This document shows, in pieces, positions 44,199 through 53,212 of a DNA stretch of 64,000 nucleotides. The DNA comes from Nostoc sp. NIES-4103 (GTDB lineage: Bacteria > Cyanobacteriota > Cyanobacteriia > Cyanobacteriales > Nostocaceae), in the NCBI RefSeq assembly GCF_002368335.1, contig NZ_AP018288.1:2129269-2193268 (forward strand). Direction: 5' to 3'. Each line of letters starts with the position of its first letter. Position 1 is the first letter of the stretch. Position numbers and translations under genes: made by a program. The notes beneath the pieces are model-generated. The model worked only from the letters and a program-made list of their open reading frames with translations, had not been told where the DNA came from and ran no database searches.

Positions 44199-44888
44199 CT
44201 TTGTTGTTTGAAAATACTTAATTTCATTTACAAATTCAGTAGGTCGAGGTAAATAAAGCTAACTAGTGAGGGTCGTCATTCGTCATTTGTCCTTTGTCAT
44301 TTGTAAGGGAATAAGAGCCTATTTACGTTTCGTAACACAGTTTGGTTTATTTCCACCGACTTACTTAAATTCTCGCATATTCAAGCATTATTTCTCTAGT
44401 TTCACTGTCTCCTCAAGTATAATAATAATTAATCTGCTGAAAAATCACCAAAAAAGTGATTTTGCTAGTCCACAAGTGAACAGAAGTGTTCTATCCCCAC
44501 AGCAGTAGGCTATTCTCAGGAGATTTCCGGGTATAGAGATGACAGGCGATCGCAGAACTTGTTGATCTACTGACCTTTTATAGCAGTCGCCAGTAGTGTT
44601 AGGACACACAAACCCCGTCCTTAAGGACGGAGTTTAACAAAACCTAGACACAAAGCGAAAAGTCGGAGCGGCGGCTTCCGCCGCTCTGAACTTTAATAGA
44701 CAAAGACTTTTCACCCAGTCACCAGTCCCCAGTCCCTAGTCCCTGGCTATATAATCATTTCTGATTCTCAAGATAATCTTAAAAAACCCTTAATCAATCT
44801 CATGAAAGAAGACATTGGCTATTAAAATGTCAATAATAGTAATAAATCTTAACAAAACCTGTTCCTGACTTCTGTTGACTTTTTAGCC
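44199..44888. repeat. Duplicated leader, copy B, and further repeats
   Basis: 44199-44550 is the second copy of the leader, with an extra block of about 30 bases (CACAAGTGAACAGAAGTGTT) near 44470. A short hairpin CCGTCCTTAAGGACGG is near 44616. The dispersed hairpin copy 2 is at 44655-44694. The last 190 bases are an AT-rich leader of the next gene. The 80-codon plus-strand frame at 44266 only translates the duplicated leader. Confidence 0.7.
44655..44694. repeat. Dispersed hairpin repeat, copy 2
   Basis: GCGAAAAGTCGGAGCGGCGG is answered by CCGCCGCTCTGAACTTT. Compared with copy 1 at 37903-37940 the stem has compensating changes (GGAGG/CCTCC there, GGCGG/CCGCC here). Confidence 0.7.
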
Positions 44889-45110
44889 ATGTTTTCATCT
44901 AAAGAAAGAGAAAGATTCTTTCATACACAACTAGTTAAATATGGCGTAAATTACCAAAAAGCCGCCAAAGCCGCCAGAATTATAGCCTCTGGTTGTCCTG
45001 ATGACTCTCTCACCGAGGAAGAGATTCGACTTAGCAAAGAAGTGTGTCAAGACTGGTTAAGACAGCACCAGCGTATAACCTCAATTTTAAGAGAGCATAC
45101 AAAAATATAG
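44889..45110 (+). CDS. Small conserved-looking hypothetical protein (73 aa)
   Basis: A 73-residue soluble helical protein starting at ATG (FSSKERERFFHTQLVKYGVNY). The pattern AAKAARIIASG...LTEEEIRLSKEVCQDWLRQ suggests a short three-helix domain. I recognise no family. A 118-base gap separates it from the TPR gene downstream in the same direction. Confidence 0.55.
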   Translation: MFSSKERERFFHTQLVKYGVNYQKAAKAARIIASGCPDDSLTEEEIRLSKEVCQDWLRQHQRITSILREHTKI

Positions 45111-45228
45111 TAGCTAAATCAGCTCAAGCACATCTAAAATCTGAAGATGTGAAGTTTTACACCCATGGCGTCAGCTGGTAAAAGATGAAACATAGCAGCG
45201 TTTATCATCTTTAATCGCCTCTAAGGAT

Positions 45229-45780
45229 ATGGATATACTGTTTGATGTGTCATTTCACTTTGATGACAATTTACACGAAGTACCAAATTCACCTGCCGAA
45301 ATGCAGCAAGCAGTCAAATTTCTTCAATCTCAGCTCAATGATAGTGCTAATGACACACAGCAACAGATATCTCTTAATGGTTTAATAGGCTCATATGCGC
45401 GTATTTTGCGTGATTTTTCGACTGCAAAGCTAGCACTGACCTCTGCACTGGAGTTATGTAGCTCTATCAACGACAAAAGGCTTAAGGTAATAAATTTAAT
45501 TCGGCTAGGACATCTGTATCAATGGCAGCAGGAATATTCTCTGAGTGAAACTTTATTCTTTGATGCAATTGCACAATGCATAAATAATCCTGAACTCGAA
45601 AGTTATCTTGACTTTGCTTATCAACACATTGGTAAATGCAAGTTTGATCAAGCTCAATATGAACAGGCACAATTTTATTTTGAAAAAGCATTAGAGCTTC
45701 GCAAATTTAAGAATAATCAATTACTCATTGATTCAACCCAACTAGCATTAGATACAGTAAAGCAGCACTGTTCACATTGA
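45229..45780 (+). CDS. TPR-repeat protein
   Basis: A 183-residue protein with about three tetratricopeptide-like repeats: YARILRDFSTAKLALTSALEL, LGHLYQWQQEYSLSETLFFDAI and IGKCKFDQAQYEQAQFYFEKALELR. The ATG has AAGGA seven bases upstream. TPR proteins scaffold protein-protein contacts; the partner is unknown. No signal peptide. Confidence 0.75.
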   Translation: MDILFDVSFHFDDNLHEVPNSPAEMQQAVKFLQSQLNDSANDTQQQISLNGLIGSYARILRDFSTAKLALTSALELCSSINDKRLKVINLIRLGHLYQWQQEYSLSETLFFDAIAQCINNPELESYLDFAYQHIGKCKFDQAQYEQAQFYFEKALELRKFKNNQLLIDSTQLALDTVKQHCSH

Positions 45781-45878
45781 TACTGAACACGGAACGCATA
45801 TGCTCAATACCAATTTTTTAGTGCGTAAGCGCTCTATGCAAGCGCGGTACTTTATATGGGGTAGGTGCAAGATCTAAG

Positions 45879-47207
45879 TTATTGAAAACCCTTTGCGACC
45901 TTTTTTTGCCCCTTGGCCTTGGGCTTAGATTTGTTAACTTCTGTGACAGCCTCTTGAAATAAGTTGTGCAGATGTATGGGGACACTAGCAATTTCTGGTA
46001 ACTCTGGCTGGATAGGTTTGCCAAATTCTTGTAATAGTGTATCTAAGTCACTTTCCACGCTAAATTCTGGACGTTGCAAAACAGCTTGCAATACCTTTTC
46101 TAATTGAGTTGGGTACTGTTGGGCTAACCGATGCCAAATAAAGGCGTTAATACTTTTGTCTGTGAGGTAAAAACGAATTAGTTTTTCAGCGCCTTCAATG
46201 TTTTGCCAATCTTCAGCTGATAGAATTGTTTGGATTCTACTGTACGTTGGTAAAAACATTTGTCCCCAACGGGGATGAGAAATAGCTGTCACCTGTTCTG
46301 CTTTCTTCAGTTCCGCAGGTAAATCAACTTTTGGCATCACCATTTTGCTGTTGGCATTTTTAGTATTTAATATTTGAGAAACGACTTTGGAATCGCCACC
46401 AATTTCTGCAACTGCGGCTTTAATTTCCTCTTCGCCAACCCCGGCTTCTGCTGCAACTTCAGTTAGGGATTTGGAAGTATCAAGTCCTGCTGCTGCTAAG
46501 TGTTTCTCAGTGATAATTTCTTGGAATTCAGCGATTTTTTTATTCAGTTGGTATCCAGGTAAGGTGATTTCATCGCTGCCAAAAAATTCAACAAATTGCT
46601 GATGATATGTAGCTACAGATTCCCAAGCTGCCTCTAGTAATTCTGGTGCGTCGCTGTAAAGTTGATTTTTATAGTTATCTTTGAAATTACCAATGGCTAC
46701 AGCAAGTTTTGGTTTACCTAATTTGCCCATGAGTGTGTAGGGGCCAGAAAATGTCCAGTAGCTATCAGTAACTGGAGAAATGCGAGTTAACAAGATTTCT
46801 CCAGCTTTTAAGCGAGACAATGCTTGTAATGTTTGGGTATTGTTGGGCTTGACGAGGTAATGTTTATCTGTCAGCCAGTTAGTTAACTCAAAGCCATCGC
46901 CAAGGATTTGAGTAATAGCAAATAACCCAATAAAACTATGATGCCAGCTTAAAATCAGGTTGCGATCGCTTGATGATAAATCGGGATGGTTGTCTATAAA
47001 TAATTCTAGTGGTGACTTTTCACCGACTTTTCCTTCTGTGAGAAAGCTATCAATAATTAAATCCTGCTGTGTAGTATCGCCACTGCCACGGCGTAACTGT
47101 TCTGCTGCATAGGTTTCTAGTGCTTGTGCTAATTCACCTTCAGCATCAAGAACAAAATCAACTATAGCTTGTTTGAGGGCGTGCGATCGTTCTAATATGG
47201 CATCCAC
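45879..47207 (-). CDS. Conserved cyanobacterial protein of unknown function (442 aa)
   Basis: A 442-residue soluble protein. The start is a GTG at 47207 (MDAILERSHALK); an ATG four bases inward is in another frame. It is mostly helical with acidic and basic stretches, and ends in a Lys-rich tail (NKSKPKAKGQKKVAKGF). A repeated-helix segment (SLTEVAAEAGVGEEEIKAAVAEIGG) near residue 250 resembles a small helix-turn-helix. No catalytic motif is seen. The following heptad-like C-terminal region may mediate assembly. I do not assign a function. Confidence 0.6.
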   Translation of the reverse strand: MDAILERSHALKQAIVDFVLDAEGELAQALETYAAEQLRRGSGDTTQQDLIIDSFLTEGKVGEKSPLELFIDNHPDLSSSDRNLILSWHHSFIGLFAITQILGDGFELTNWLTDKHYLVKPNNTQTLQALSRLKAGEILLTRISPVTDSYWTFSGPYTLMGKLGKPKLAVAIGNFKDNYKNQLYSDAPELLEAAWESVATYHQQFVEFFGSDEITLPGYQLNKKIAEFQEIITEKHLAAAGLDTSKSLTEVAAEAGVGEEEIKAAVAEIGGDSKVVSQILNTKNANSKMVMPKVDLPAELKKAEQVTAISHPRWGQMFLPTYSRIQTILSAEDWQNIEGAEKLIRFYLTDKSINAFIWHRLAQQYPTQLEKVLQAVLQRPEFSVESDLDTLLQEFGKPIQPELPEIASVPIHLHNLFQEAVTEVNKSKPKAKGQKKVAKGFQ

Positions 47208-47312
47208 AAGTAAATCTCTCGGTTCAATAATTGTAGATTATGGGTTTTGAGATTAATTTAGCATCTGGCAATAGCTAGATAAGCAAAGTGCTAATACCGT
47301 TGTTGATACAAA

Positions 47313-47345
47313 TGGGGTGCAGGGGTGCAGGGGTGCAGGGGTGAA
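47313..47345. repeat. GGGGTGCA octamer array
   Basis: About four copies of GGGGTGCA just downstream of the HEAT-type pseudogene. Non-coding. Confidence 0.75.
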
Positions 47346-47378
47346 AAAATTTGTATCAGCACCTAGCCCTGGCGGCTT

Positions 47379-47995
47379 CTAGTGCAAGAGTGCTTTCCTA
47401 TTCTCTGTTCCCTGTTCGTCGTTAAGTATTCTGCTGAGGGCATACTCTGCGGCTGCTTTTAGCTCGTTCCTGGCTTCCCAAAATTCCCGACCTGGAACGT
47501 CATAAACCTCTTGGAGAGCAGCAACAACATTTTTATCTTTCACATCGAAGCGCTCATCTAAATCAATTGTGCTTCTGAGAGTAATTCTGTAAGCCTCGAT
47601 GGCAGCCAGTTGAACGTCTCTACTATCATCCTCTAACACTTTAATTAGATCAGGTATGGCAGCCTTAGCTTCTATACCAATTCTGCCCAATTCTGTGGCA
47701 GCGCGATCGCGGTCTTCTGCTTCTGGAACGTAAAGGTCGGAAATTAAGCGCCGAATTCGTCGTTGAAGTTGTTCTCGTTTTTGAGTTGAGGAACAGCTAA
47801 GGAACCACATTGTCGCAGAGTTTCCATCGCTGAAGACGATTCTGAATCAATTTTTAATTTTTTGATCACACCGTCAATCGCATTTTGATTGCACACTTGT
47901 GCCCAACTGCTGCTAGTGAAAAACAGCGGTAATGAAACGCCCACAATGGTTATCTTCAGCGCAACTAAGAAGTTTTGTTTGGTGTTCTTAAGCAC
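47379..47995 (-). pseudogene. Exported HEAT-repeat protein gene with a frameshift
   Basis: The upstream frame (GTG at 47995) encodes a signal peptide (KITIVGVSLPLFFTSSSWAQ) and a first HEAT-like helix pair ending AVPQLK. The downstream frame continues with REQLQRRIRRLISDL and the HEAT repeats RDRAATELGRIGIEAKAAIPDLIKVLEDDSRDVQLAAIEAY. The two overlap at the run of five T (A on the coding strand) at 47778-47782, so a change of one base there joins them into one reading frame of about 200 codons. It is either a true one-base mutation, a sequencing error in a homopolymer, or a translational shift at CTCAAAAACGAG. Confidence 0.75.
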
Positions 47996-48436
47996 AGGGA
48001 CTGGGGACTGGCAGTACTATTTCCAGTTAGTTCATTGATTGTCTACTTTGTCAATGCGTCACTCCTAAATTTTTCTGAAAAAGTTTGCAACAGAAAAACC
48101 ACTGTGTCTTTAATGTTGATGCTATATAGCAGTCCTAAATCATTCGTGAGAATTTGAGCTAGTCGTAACCCCCCTGTAGTCCCACGCCAGATGCACGGCT
48201 GTCGGGCATTGCCCGCCCAAGGCACTGGCTCCCCTTGGCAAGGGGGGACGCCGAAGGCGGGGGGTGAATTTTCTTACAATTCATTTAGGATTGCTATAGT
48301 GATCGATTTAAGTAGAAATGTTTGAATTGTTTAGCTGAAATGTTGCACCCTTGACAGGGAATGTATAATTAGCGCGTCTACTCCTTTATAAATAAAATTT
48401 AAGGCTGGCTGGGTTTCTAAACCTGATAAATAGCGT
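47996..48436. other. Gap with a miniature inverted-repeat element
   Basis: No gene. It holds the element at 48125-48298 and about 140 bases of leader for the large substrate-binding fusion. Confidence 0.6.
48125..48298. mobile_element. Miniature inverted-repeat element (TATAGCA ends)
   Basis: The left end TATAGCAGTCCTAAATCATT is answered by AATTCATTTAGGATTGCTATA on the right, allowing a few mismatches. The centre is a GC-rich block with CCGCCCAAGGCACTGG and CCCCTTGGCAAGGGGGG arms. The ACTATAGCAATCCTAAAT type of end is a familiar repeat in Nostoc-like genomes. A target duplication could not be fixed. Confidence 0.6.
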
Positions 48437-51400
48437 ATGTGGCAACAAGAAAAAAAAGATAGTGCGATCGCCAATCTGGCATTATTGGTGGCGTTAGCTA
48501 CCACCCCTACCGCAGCGAATCTCTTCGTGTCTGCACCGCTGCTGGCACAATCTGCTAGTGAGACTCCCTCTTTCTCACTGCCGCAAACAGTGGAAAATGG
48601 CACTACACTGCGGATTGATGGTTCCAGTGATTTGGCTACAATCAACCAAAACTTAAAACAAAGTTTTGAAAAACAGTTTGCTGGCACTCAGGTAGAAGTT
48701 GCTACTAACAGTACGGAAGCCGCACTGAAAGCTTTAGTTGATGGACAAGTTGATTTAGTGGGGATGAGTCGCGGCTTAACTCCAGAAGAAAAAGCACAAG
48801 GTTTGGAACAAGTCGTACTCCGTCGAGAAAAAATTGCGATCGTGGTTGGTGCGGACAATCCTTTTAAGGGAAGCTTGACTGATAGGCAATTCGCTAGGAT
48901 TTTCCGGGGGAGAATCACAGACTGGTCGCAACTGGGAGGGACTGCGGGTAAAATTAGAGTAATAGATCGCCCCACAACCAGCGAGATTCGCAAAACGTTA
49001 AGCAACTACCCAGTTTTCAAAGCTGCTAAATTTGCTACAGGTGCTAATGCAACCCAAATAGCGGAAGATAACACCGCAGAAATTATTAAACAATTGGGTA
49101 AAGACGGTATCAGCTATGGAATAGCGAGTCAGGTGTCCAAGCTGCCAGGCGTGCGAGTTCTTCAGCTACATCAAACATTACCAGACGACCCAAAGTATCC
49201 TTTTTCACAACCAATAGTATACGTTTATCAGAAAAATCCCAGCCCAGCCATAGCAAGTTTTCTCGGCTTTACCCTAGCAAAGCCAGGACAACAGGCTATG
49301 GAAGAAGCTAGAGCCGCCGAAGCAAATGCGATCGCGCTTGGGGAATCGCAAGCATTATTGACAGCTGCAAATCCTACACCCAGTGCTGAGGCCACACCAG
49401 TGGCAACTGCTACACCCAGCGCCGATGCCACACCAGTGGCAACTGCCACACCCAGCACAGAACTTCAACCTACCCAACAGCAACCTGTCGCTCCTGCCGT
49501 CTCTAATCCAATCGCTCAAGGTCAATTTTGGTGGTTCCTGTTGCCTTTGGCTGCGATCACTGCATTGGTAACATGGCTGATCAGAAGAATTCCATCGGAT
49601 ACAAGCCAAACAAACAACACACCAGACTCAACTCCCAATTCTCCTACGCCAACAGATAACACGGGCGTTGCTCCTCCTGTCAGTGAGCCTTTAACTGAAA
49701 CCCCATCCAACCAAACAACATCAGATTCGGCACCAAAAGAAATCGCCACAGACTCTAACTTGAGTCAAACCATCAGCCCAGCCCTATCTAACACAGGAGA
49801 AAATATTACCACCGCTGGAGCCGCAGCTTTAGCAGGAGGTGCTGCCGTAGCAGCCATCTCGGCTACAGTTTCCAACGCAGAAGCTGTTAATCAAGAAGTA
49901 AAAACTACAGATAATTTAAATACTTCTACTGATGCAAATACTGTAGATCCTTACGACATTGGAGTATCTCCGTGGGACATAGAAGCACCAGCGGCTGTTG
50001 TCAATACTTCATATCCACAAATATTAGATGTCTCTAAAAACACACCTAATGTCCAGCCGTCTACAGTGGAAGACACAAACACAATTTCTAATCAGCCAGA
50101 TGTTTCAACAGCGGCATCAACTGATGAAAATGTGGATATTGAAGTAGCGAGAGAACCGATAGCAGAACAACCCCAGGCAGAATCGAACTGGCTAGAAGAT
50201 ATCACCTCAACTGCAAGTGCAACCCCAGCAACAGCAAACATCTCATCTACTACCGAAGAAACTGACGATACCACACAAGTCAATCCGGCTGAACTATTCT
50301 CAAGTGAATCTGCGGAAGTCACACCAGATTTAGAATGGCCCACACAAGTATTTTCGGATGTAATTCCTGAATCAGATATCGCGCCAGTGGCATCTGAGGA
50401 TGAACATGAGGCTATTGCAGCGTCAAATGACGCAGCGGCAGAACAACTCCAAGCAGAATTGCATCGGCTAGATGAGATTACCGCAACTGAAAGTGCAACC
50501 ACAGGCGCGGCAAGTGTTTGGTCTGAATTTGGAGAGACTACAGAATTCGGCAATGTTGCTGAACTACCGTTAACTGAATTTGGTCAACCAACATCAGAAA
50601 TAGAATGGCCCAAGGCAGAAGTGACAACTCCACTGCCTGAACTGCCAGATCTCACAGAAGAAGCGTTCAATGTGGTAGCAGACGAGGCTGAACTTACAGA
50701 TGATGAAACAATCTCTAACTTAAAAGAAGAGACAGAAGATTTTACTCAAGCTGACTTAGCAGATTTTGCAGAAGGTGCAGCCATCACAGGAGTAGGAATT
50801 GGGGCATGGGCTAGTATTTATGGCATTCAGGACAGCACTGAATCACAGGTGCAGGCGCAAAGTTTTAGCAATGAAGACATACTCACAGAAGATGAACACA
50901 GTAGTGTAGTGTTTACGCCCCGCACTCACCAATTGGCTGATGTATCGTGGCAGATTTCTGAAACTGACAAGCGATCGCTGCAAGCATCTGGTTCCCAATT
51001 AGCACTGCTACTGTATGATGTGACTGGGCTAGACTTAAGTTATCAAACTCCCCAACTAGTGCAGCAGTATACCTGCGAAGAAGCAACACACGATCGCTGT
51101 GTCACGATTCCTCAAAGCGATCGCGATTACATTGCAGAAATCGGCTATGCCAATGATGGTGACAATTGGGTAACAATAGCACGTTCAGCCATTGTTCACG
51201 TTTTCAGTCTTCCCTACACAGATGAAACTGTGGCTGCTCAACTACTCCCAGAAGATGAACACAGCAGTATTGTGCTGACACCCAAAACTCCCCAGTGGGC
51301 TGATGTCTCGTGGCAGATTTCTGCAACTGACAAGCAAGCACTGCAAGCATCAGGCTCCCAATTAGAACTGCGACTATATGATGTGACTGGGTTAGACTTA

Positions 51401-52174
51401 AGTTATCAAACTCCCCAACTATTACAGCAGTATACCTGCGAAGCAGCAACACATCAGCCCTACGTGGCGATTCCTCAAAGCGATCGCGATTATATTGCAG
51501 AAATAGGCTATGTCACTGATGGCGACAATTGGGTAACAATAGCGCGTTCAGCCATTGTTCACGTTTTCAGTCCTCCCCACACAGATGACACTGTGACTCA
51601 TGAACTACCCGCAGAAGATGAACACAGCAGTGTTGTGCTTACACCTAGAACTCCTCTGTGGGCTGAAGTTTTATGGCAGATTTCTGAAGCTGACAAGCAA
51701 GCACTGCACAGTGCAGGTTCATCATTAGCACTGCAACTATATGATGTGACTGGCTTAGATTTGAGTTATCAAATTCCCCAATTATTACAGCAGTATACCT
51801 GCGAAGAAGCAACACATCAGCGCTTTGTGGCAATTCCTAAAAGCGATCGCGATTACATCATAGAACTCGGCTATGTCACTGATGGTGATAATTGGGTGAA
51901 ACTAGCACGTTCAGCCATTGTTCGTGTGTTCAGTCCTCCTGGAGATTTCTGGTTTCTAGCTGATGCTGAGCTAATTATCCACGGATCAACACAGCCAGGT
52001 GCAACCGTGACTATTGCAGGTAATCCTGTCACACTCAAATCAGATGGTAGTTTCCACTTGCGTATCCCCTTCTCGGACAACTTAATCGACTATTTAATCA
52101 CAGCAGTTGCTGCTAACGGCGAACAAACTAAAACCATCCACAAAAAGTTCTCGCAAGAAACTTTAGAAAGTTAG
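48437..52174 (+). CDS. PstS-like substrate-binding protein fused to membrane anchor and three DUF4912 domains
   Basis: A 1245-residue modular protein. Residues about 10-38 form a signal or anchor. Residues about 50-300 are a periplasmic phosphate-binding-protein-like domain (LRIDGSSDLATINQ, DLVGMSRGLTPEEK, FARIFRGRITDWSQLGG). A linker of ATPVATATPS repeats follows, then a membrane segment at about 364-385 (FWWFLLPLAAITALVTW). An acidic, Ser/Thr-rich, probably disordered region spans about 390-810. Three DUF4912-type repeats start near 814, 936 and 1056 (EDEHSSVVxTPxT...WQIS...LxLYDVTGLDLSYQ). The C-terminal block resembles an Ig-like fold. The DUF4912 repeats would lie on the other side of the membrane from the binding domain. 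A sensing role is possible, but this is inference. Confidence 0.82.
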   Translation: MWQQEKKDSAIANLALLVALATTPTAANLFVSAPLLAQSASETPSFSLPQTVENGTTLRIDGSSDLATINQNLKQSFEKQFAGTQVEVATNSTEAALKALVDGQVDLVGMSRGLTPEEKAQGLEQVVLRREKIAIVVGADNPFKGSLTDRQFARIFRGRITDWSQLGGTAGKIRVIDRPTTSEIRKTLSNYPVFKAAKFATGANATQIAEDNTAEIIKQLGKDGISYGIASQVSKLPGVRVLQLHQTLPDDPKYPFSQPIVYVYQKNPSPAIASFLGFTLAKPGQQAMEEARAAEANAIALGESQALLTAANPTPSAEATPVATATPSADATPVATATPSTELQPTQQQPVAPAVSNPIAQGQFWWFLLPLAAITALVTWLIRRIPSDTSQTNNTPDSTPNSPTPTDNTGVAPPVSEPLTETPSNQTTSDSAPKEIATDSNLSQTISPALSNTGENITTAGAAALAGGAAVAAISATVSNAEAVNQEVKTTDNLNTSTDANTVDPYDIGVSPWDIEAPAAVVNTSYPQILDVSKNTPNVQPSTVEDTNTISNQPDVSTAASTDENVDIEVAREPIAEQPQAESNWLEDITSTASATPATANISSTTEETDDTTQVNPAELFSSESAEVTPDLEWPTQVFSDVIPESDIAPVASEDEHEAIAASNDAAAEQLQAELHRLDEITATESATTGAASVWSEFGETTEFGNVAELPLTEFGQPTSEIEWPKAEVTTPLPELPDLTEEAFNVVADEAELTDDETISNLKEETEDFTQADLADFAEGAAITGVGIGAWASIYGIQDSTESQVQAQSFSNEDILTEDEHSSVVFTPRTHQLADVSWQISETDKRSLQASGSQLALLLYDVTGLDLSYQTPQLVQQYTCEEATHDRCVTIPQSDRDYIAEIGYANDGDNWVTIARSAIVHVFSLPYTDETVAAQLLPEDEHSSIVLTPKTPQWADVSWQISATDKQALQASGSQLELRLYDVTGLDLSYQTPQLLQQYTCEAATHQPYVAIPQSDRDYIAEIGYVTDGDNWVTIARSAIVHVFSPPHTDDTVTHELPAEDEHSSVVLTPRTPLWAEVLWQISEADKQALHSAGSSLALQLYDVTGLDLSYQIPQLLQQYTCEEATHQRFVAIPKSDRDYIIELGYVTDGDNWVKLARSAIVRVFSPPGDFWFLADAELIIHGSTQPGATVTIAGNPVTLKSDGSFHLRIPFSDNLIDYLITAVAANGEQTKTIHKKFSQETLES

Positions 52175-52306
52175 GAGTTAGGAGTTAGGAGTGCTGAGTT
52201 AGGAGTTAGGAGTTAGGAGTTAGGAGTTAGTTGTCAGTTGTCAGTTGTCAGTTGTTATTCTCCCCTTCTCCCCTGCTCCCCTGCACCCCTGCACCCCTGC
52301 TACCCT
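52169..52306. repeat. TTAGGAG/GTCAGTT/CCCCTGCA arrays
   Basis: Three different short tandem arrays in a row: TTAGGAG heptamers (52169-52230), TTGTCAG heptamers (52229-52254) and CTCCCCTGCACCC-type octamers (about 52268-52305). They lie between convergent genes. No gene. Confidence 0.8.
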
Positions 52307-52309
52307 TAA

Positions 52310-53089
52310 CTAAATTGCCAATGTTCGCTTCTCTAGTTGTAATTCAAAGCGATCGCCAGCCTTCGGTTCAAGCACTCGTGTCGCTAAATTATTCTTCTCT
52401 AGTGAAGAACGAAACTCTGCAAAACTTCCGCCAGTCTTGAGAAATTTCATCAGCAATCCCTCAAAGATCACATCTCCCCCAGCCGCAGTATGCAGCATGA
52501 CTTGCGGTTGCAACCACTTAGCTACTTCCAATGCACTGTTCGTTCCTTTCAGAATCGGCCCAATTAAAGGCAGCCCCAAGTCTATGATTGGCGTAATGAT
52601 CACATCTACTGGTGCAAATTGTTTAAGTTGTGGGGAATGATAGCCATGAGGCTCATAATAGAGCTTTAAGCCAGTATCCAACTCTTTGAGCAAATAACCA
52701 TTCTCTACAAGAGTAGGGCCAATTTGCGAACCGGGAAAAGCTGTGATTTCTACTTGATTGTTCAATGTGAAAGTTTGCCCATGAGCCAGGGATGTCACAG
52801 AGGCGTAACCTAATCCTTGCGCTACTTTTGCCGCGTTAGGAGAACCTACAACCGTAATTTTGCGGTCAAGTTGCTTGAGGGTCGGTGTGTGAGCATGGTC
52901 TTCTAAACCCTGAGACAGCAAAATCAGATCTATATTTTCTGGTATTGGGCGTTCTTGCGATCGGGAGCCTTTAAAGAACCAATCCGAATTTGCAAAAGTT
53001 AAAGGCCCAACCAGCCAAGGGTCAAGTAGTATCCGTTGGCTACCGATTTCAATCAGCCAACTATTGCTGTCTAACCAAGTTAAATACAT
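52310..53089 (-). CDS. Metallo-beta-lactamase-fold hydrolase with altered metal motif
   Basis: A 259-residue MBL-fold protein if started at the ATG at 53089 (a TTG two codons upstream is possible). The fold pattern YLTWLDSNSWLIEIGSQRILLDPWL and ILLSQGLEDHAHTPTL, GSPNAAKVAQGLGY and YYEPHGYHSP are typical of UlaG/Zn-dependent L-ascorbate-6-P lactonase-like members. The usual HxHxDH motif reads SQGLEDH, so the first two histidines are absent while DH stays. Metal binding may therefore differ. It may be a hydrolase of unknown substrate; related plant and cyanobacterial proteins share this altered motif, from memory only. Confidence 0.78.
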   Translation of the reverse strand: MYLTWLDSNSWLIEIGSQRILLDPWLVGPLTFANSDWFFKGSRSQERPIPENIDLILLSQGLEDHAHTPTLKQLDRKITVVGSPNAAKVAQGLGYASVTSLAHGQTFTLNNQVEITAFPGSQIGPTLVENGYLLKELDTGLKLYYEPHGYHSPQLKQFAPVDVIITPIIDLGLPLIGPILKGTNSALEVAKWLQPQVMLHTAAGGDVIFEGLLMKFLKTGGSFAEFRSSLEKNNLATRVLEPKAGDRFELQLEKRTLAI

Positions 53090-53212
53090 AGCCAAAGAGA
53101 AGATAACACCTACTTTTATTATCCATCAGGGCATGGGGATCAGGAGATGGGGTGCAGGAAAGATGTGGAGGGAAATAAGAACTCCTAACTCCCTACTCCC
53201 CACTCCCTACTC

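Noticed and set aside
44266..44508. 80-codon frame on the plus strand
   Set aside because: It only translates the duplicated leader; the other leader copy does not keep the same frame throughout.
49228..50553. Several antisense frames opposite the DUF4912 fusion gene
   Set aside because: They are shadows of the Ala/Thr/Pro-rich and acidic linker of the sense gene.
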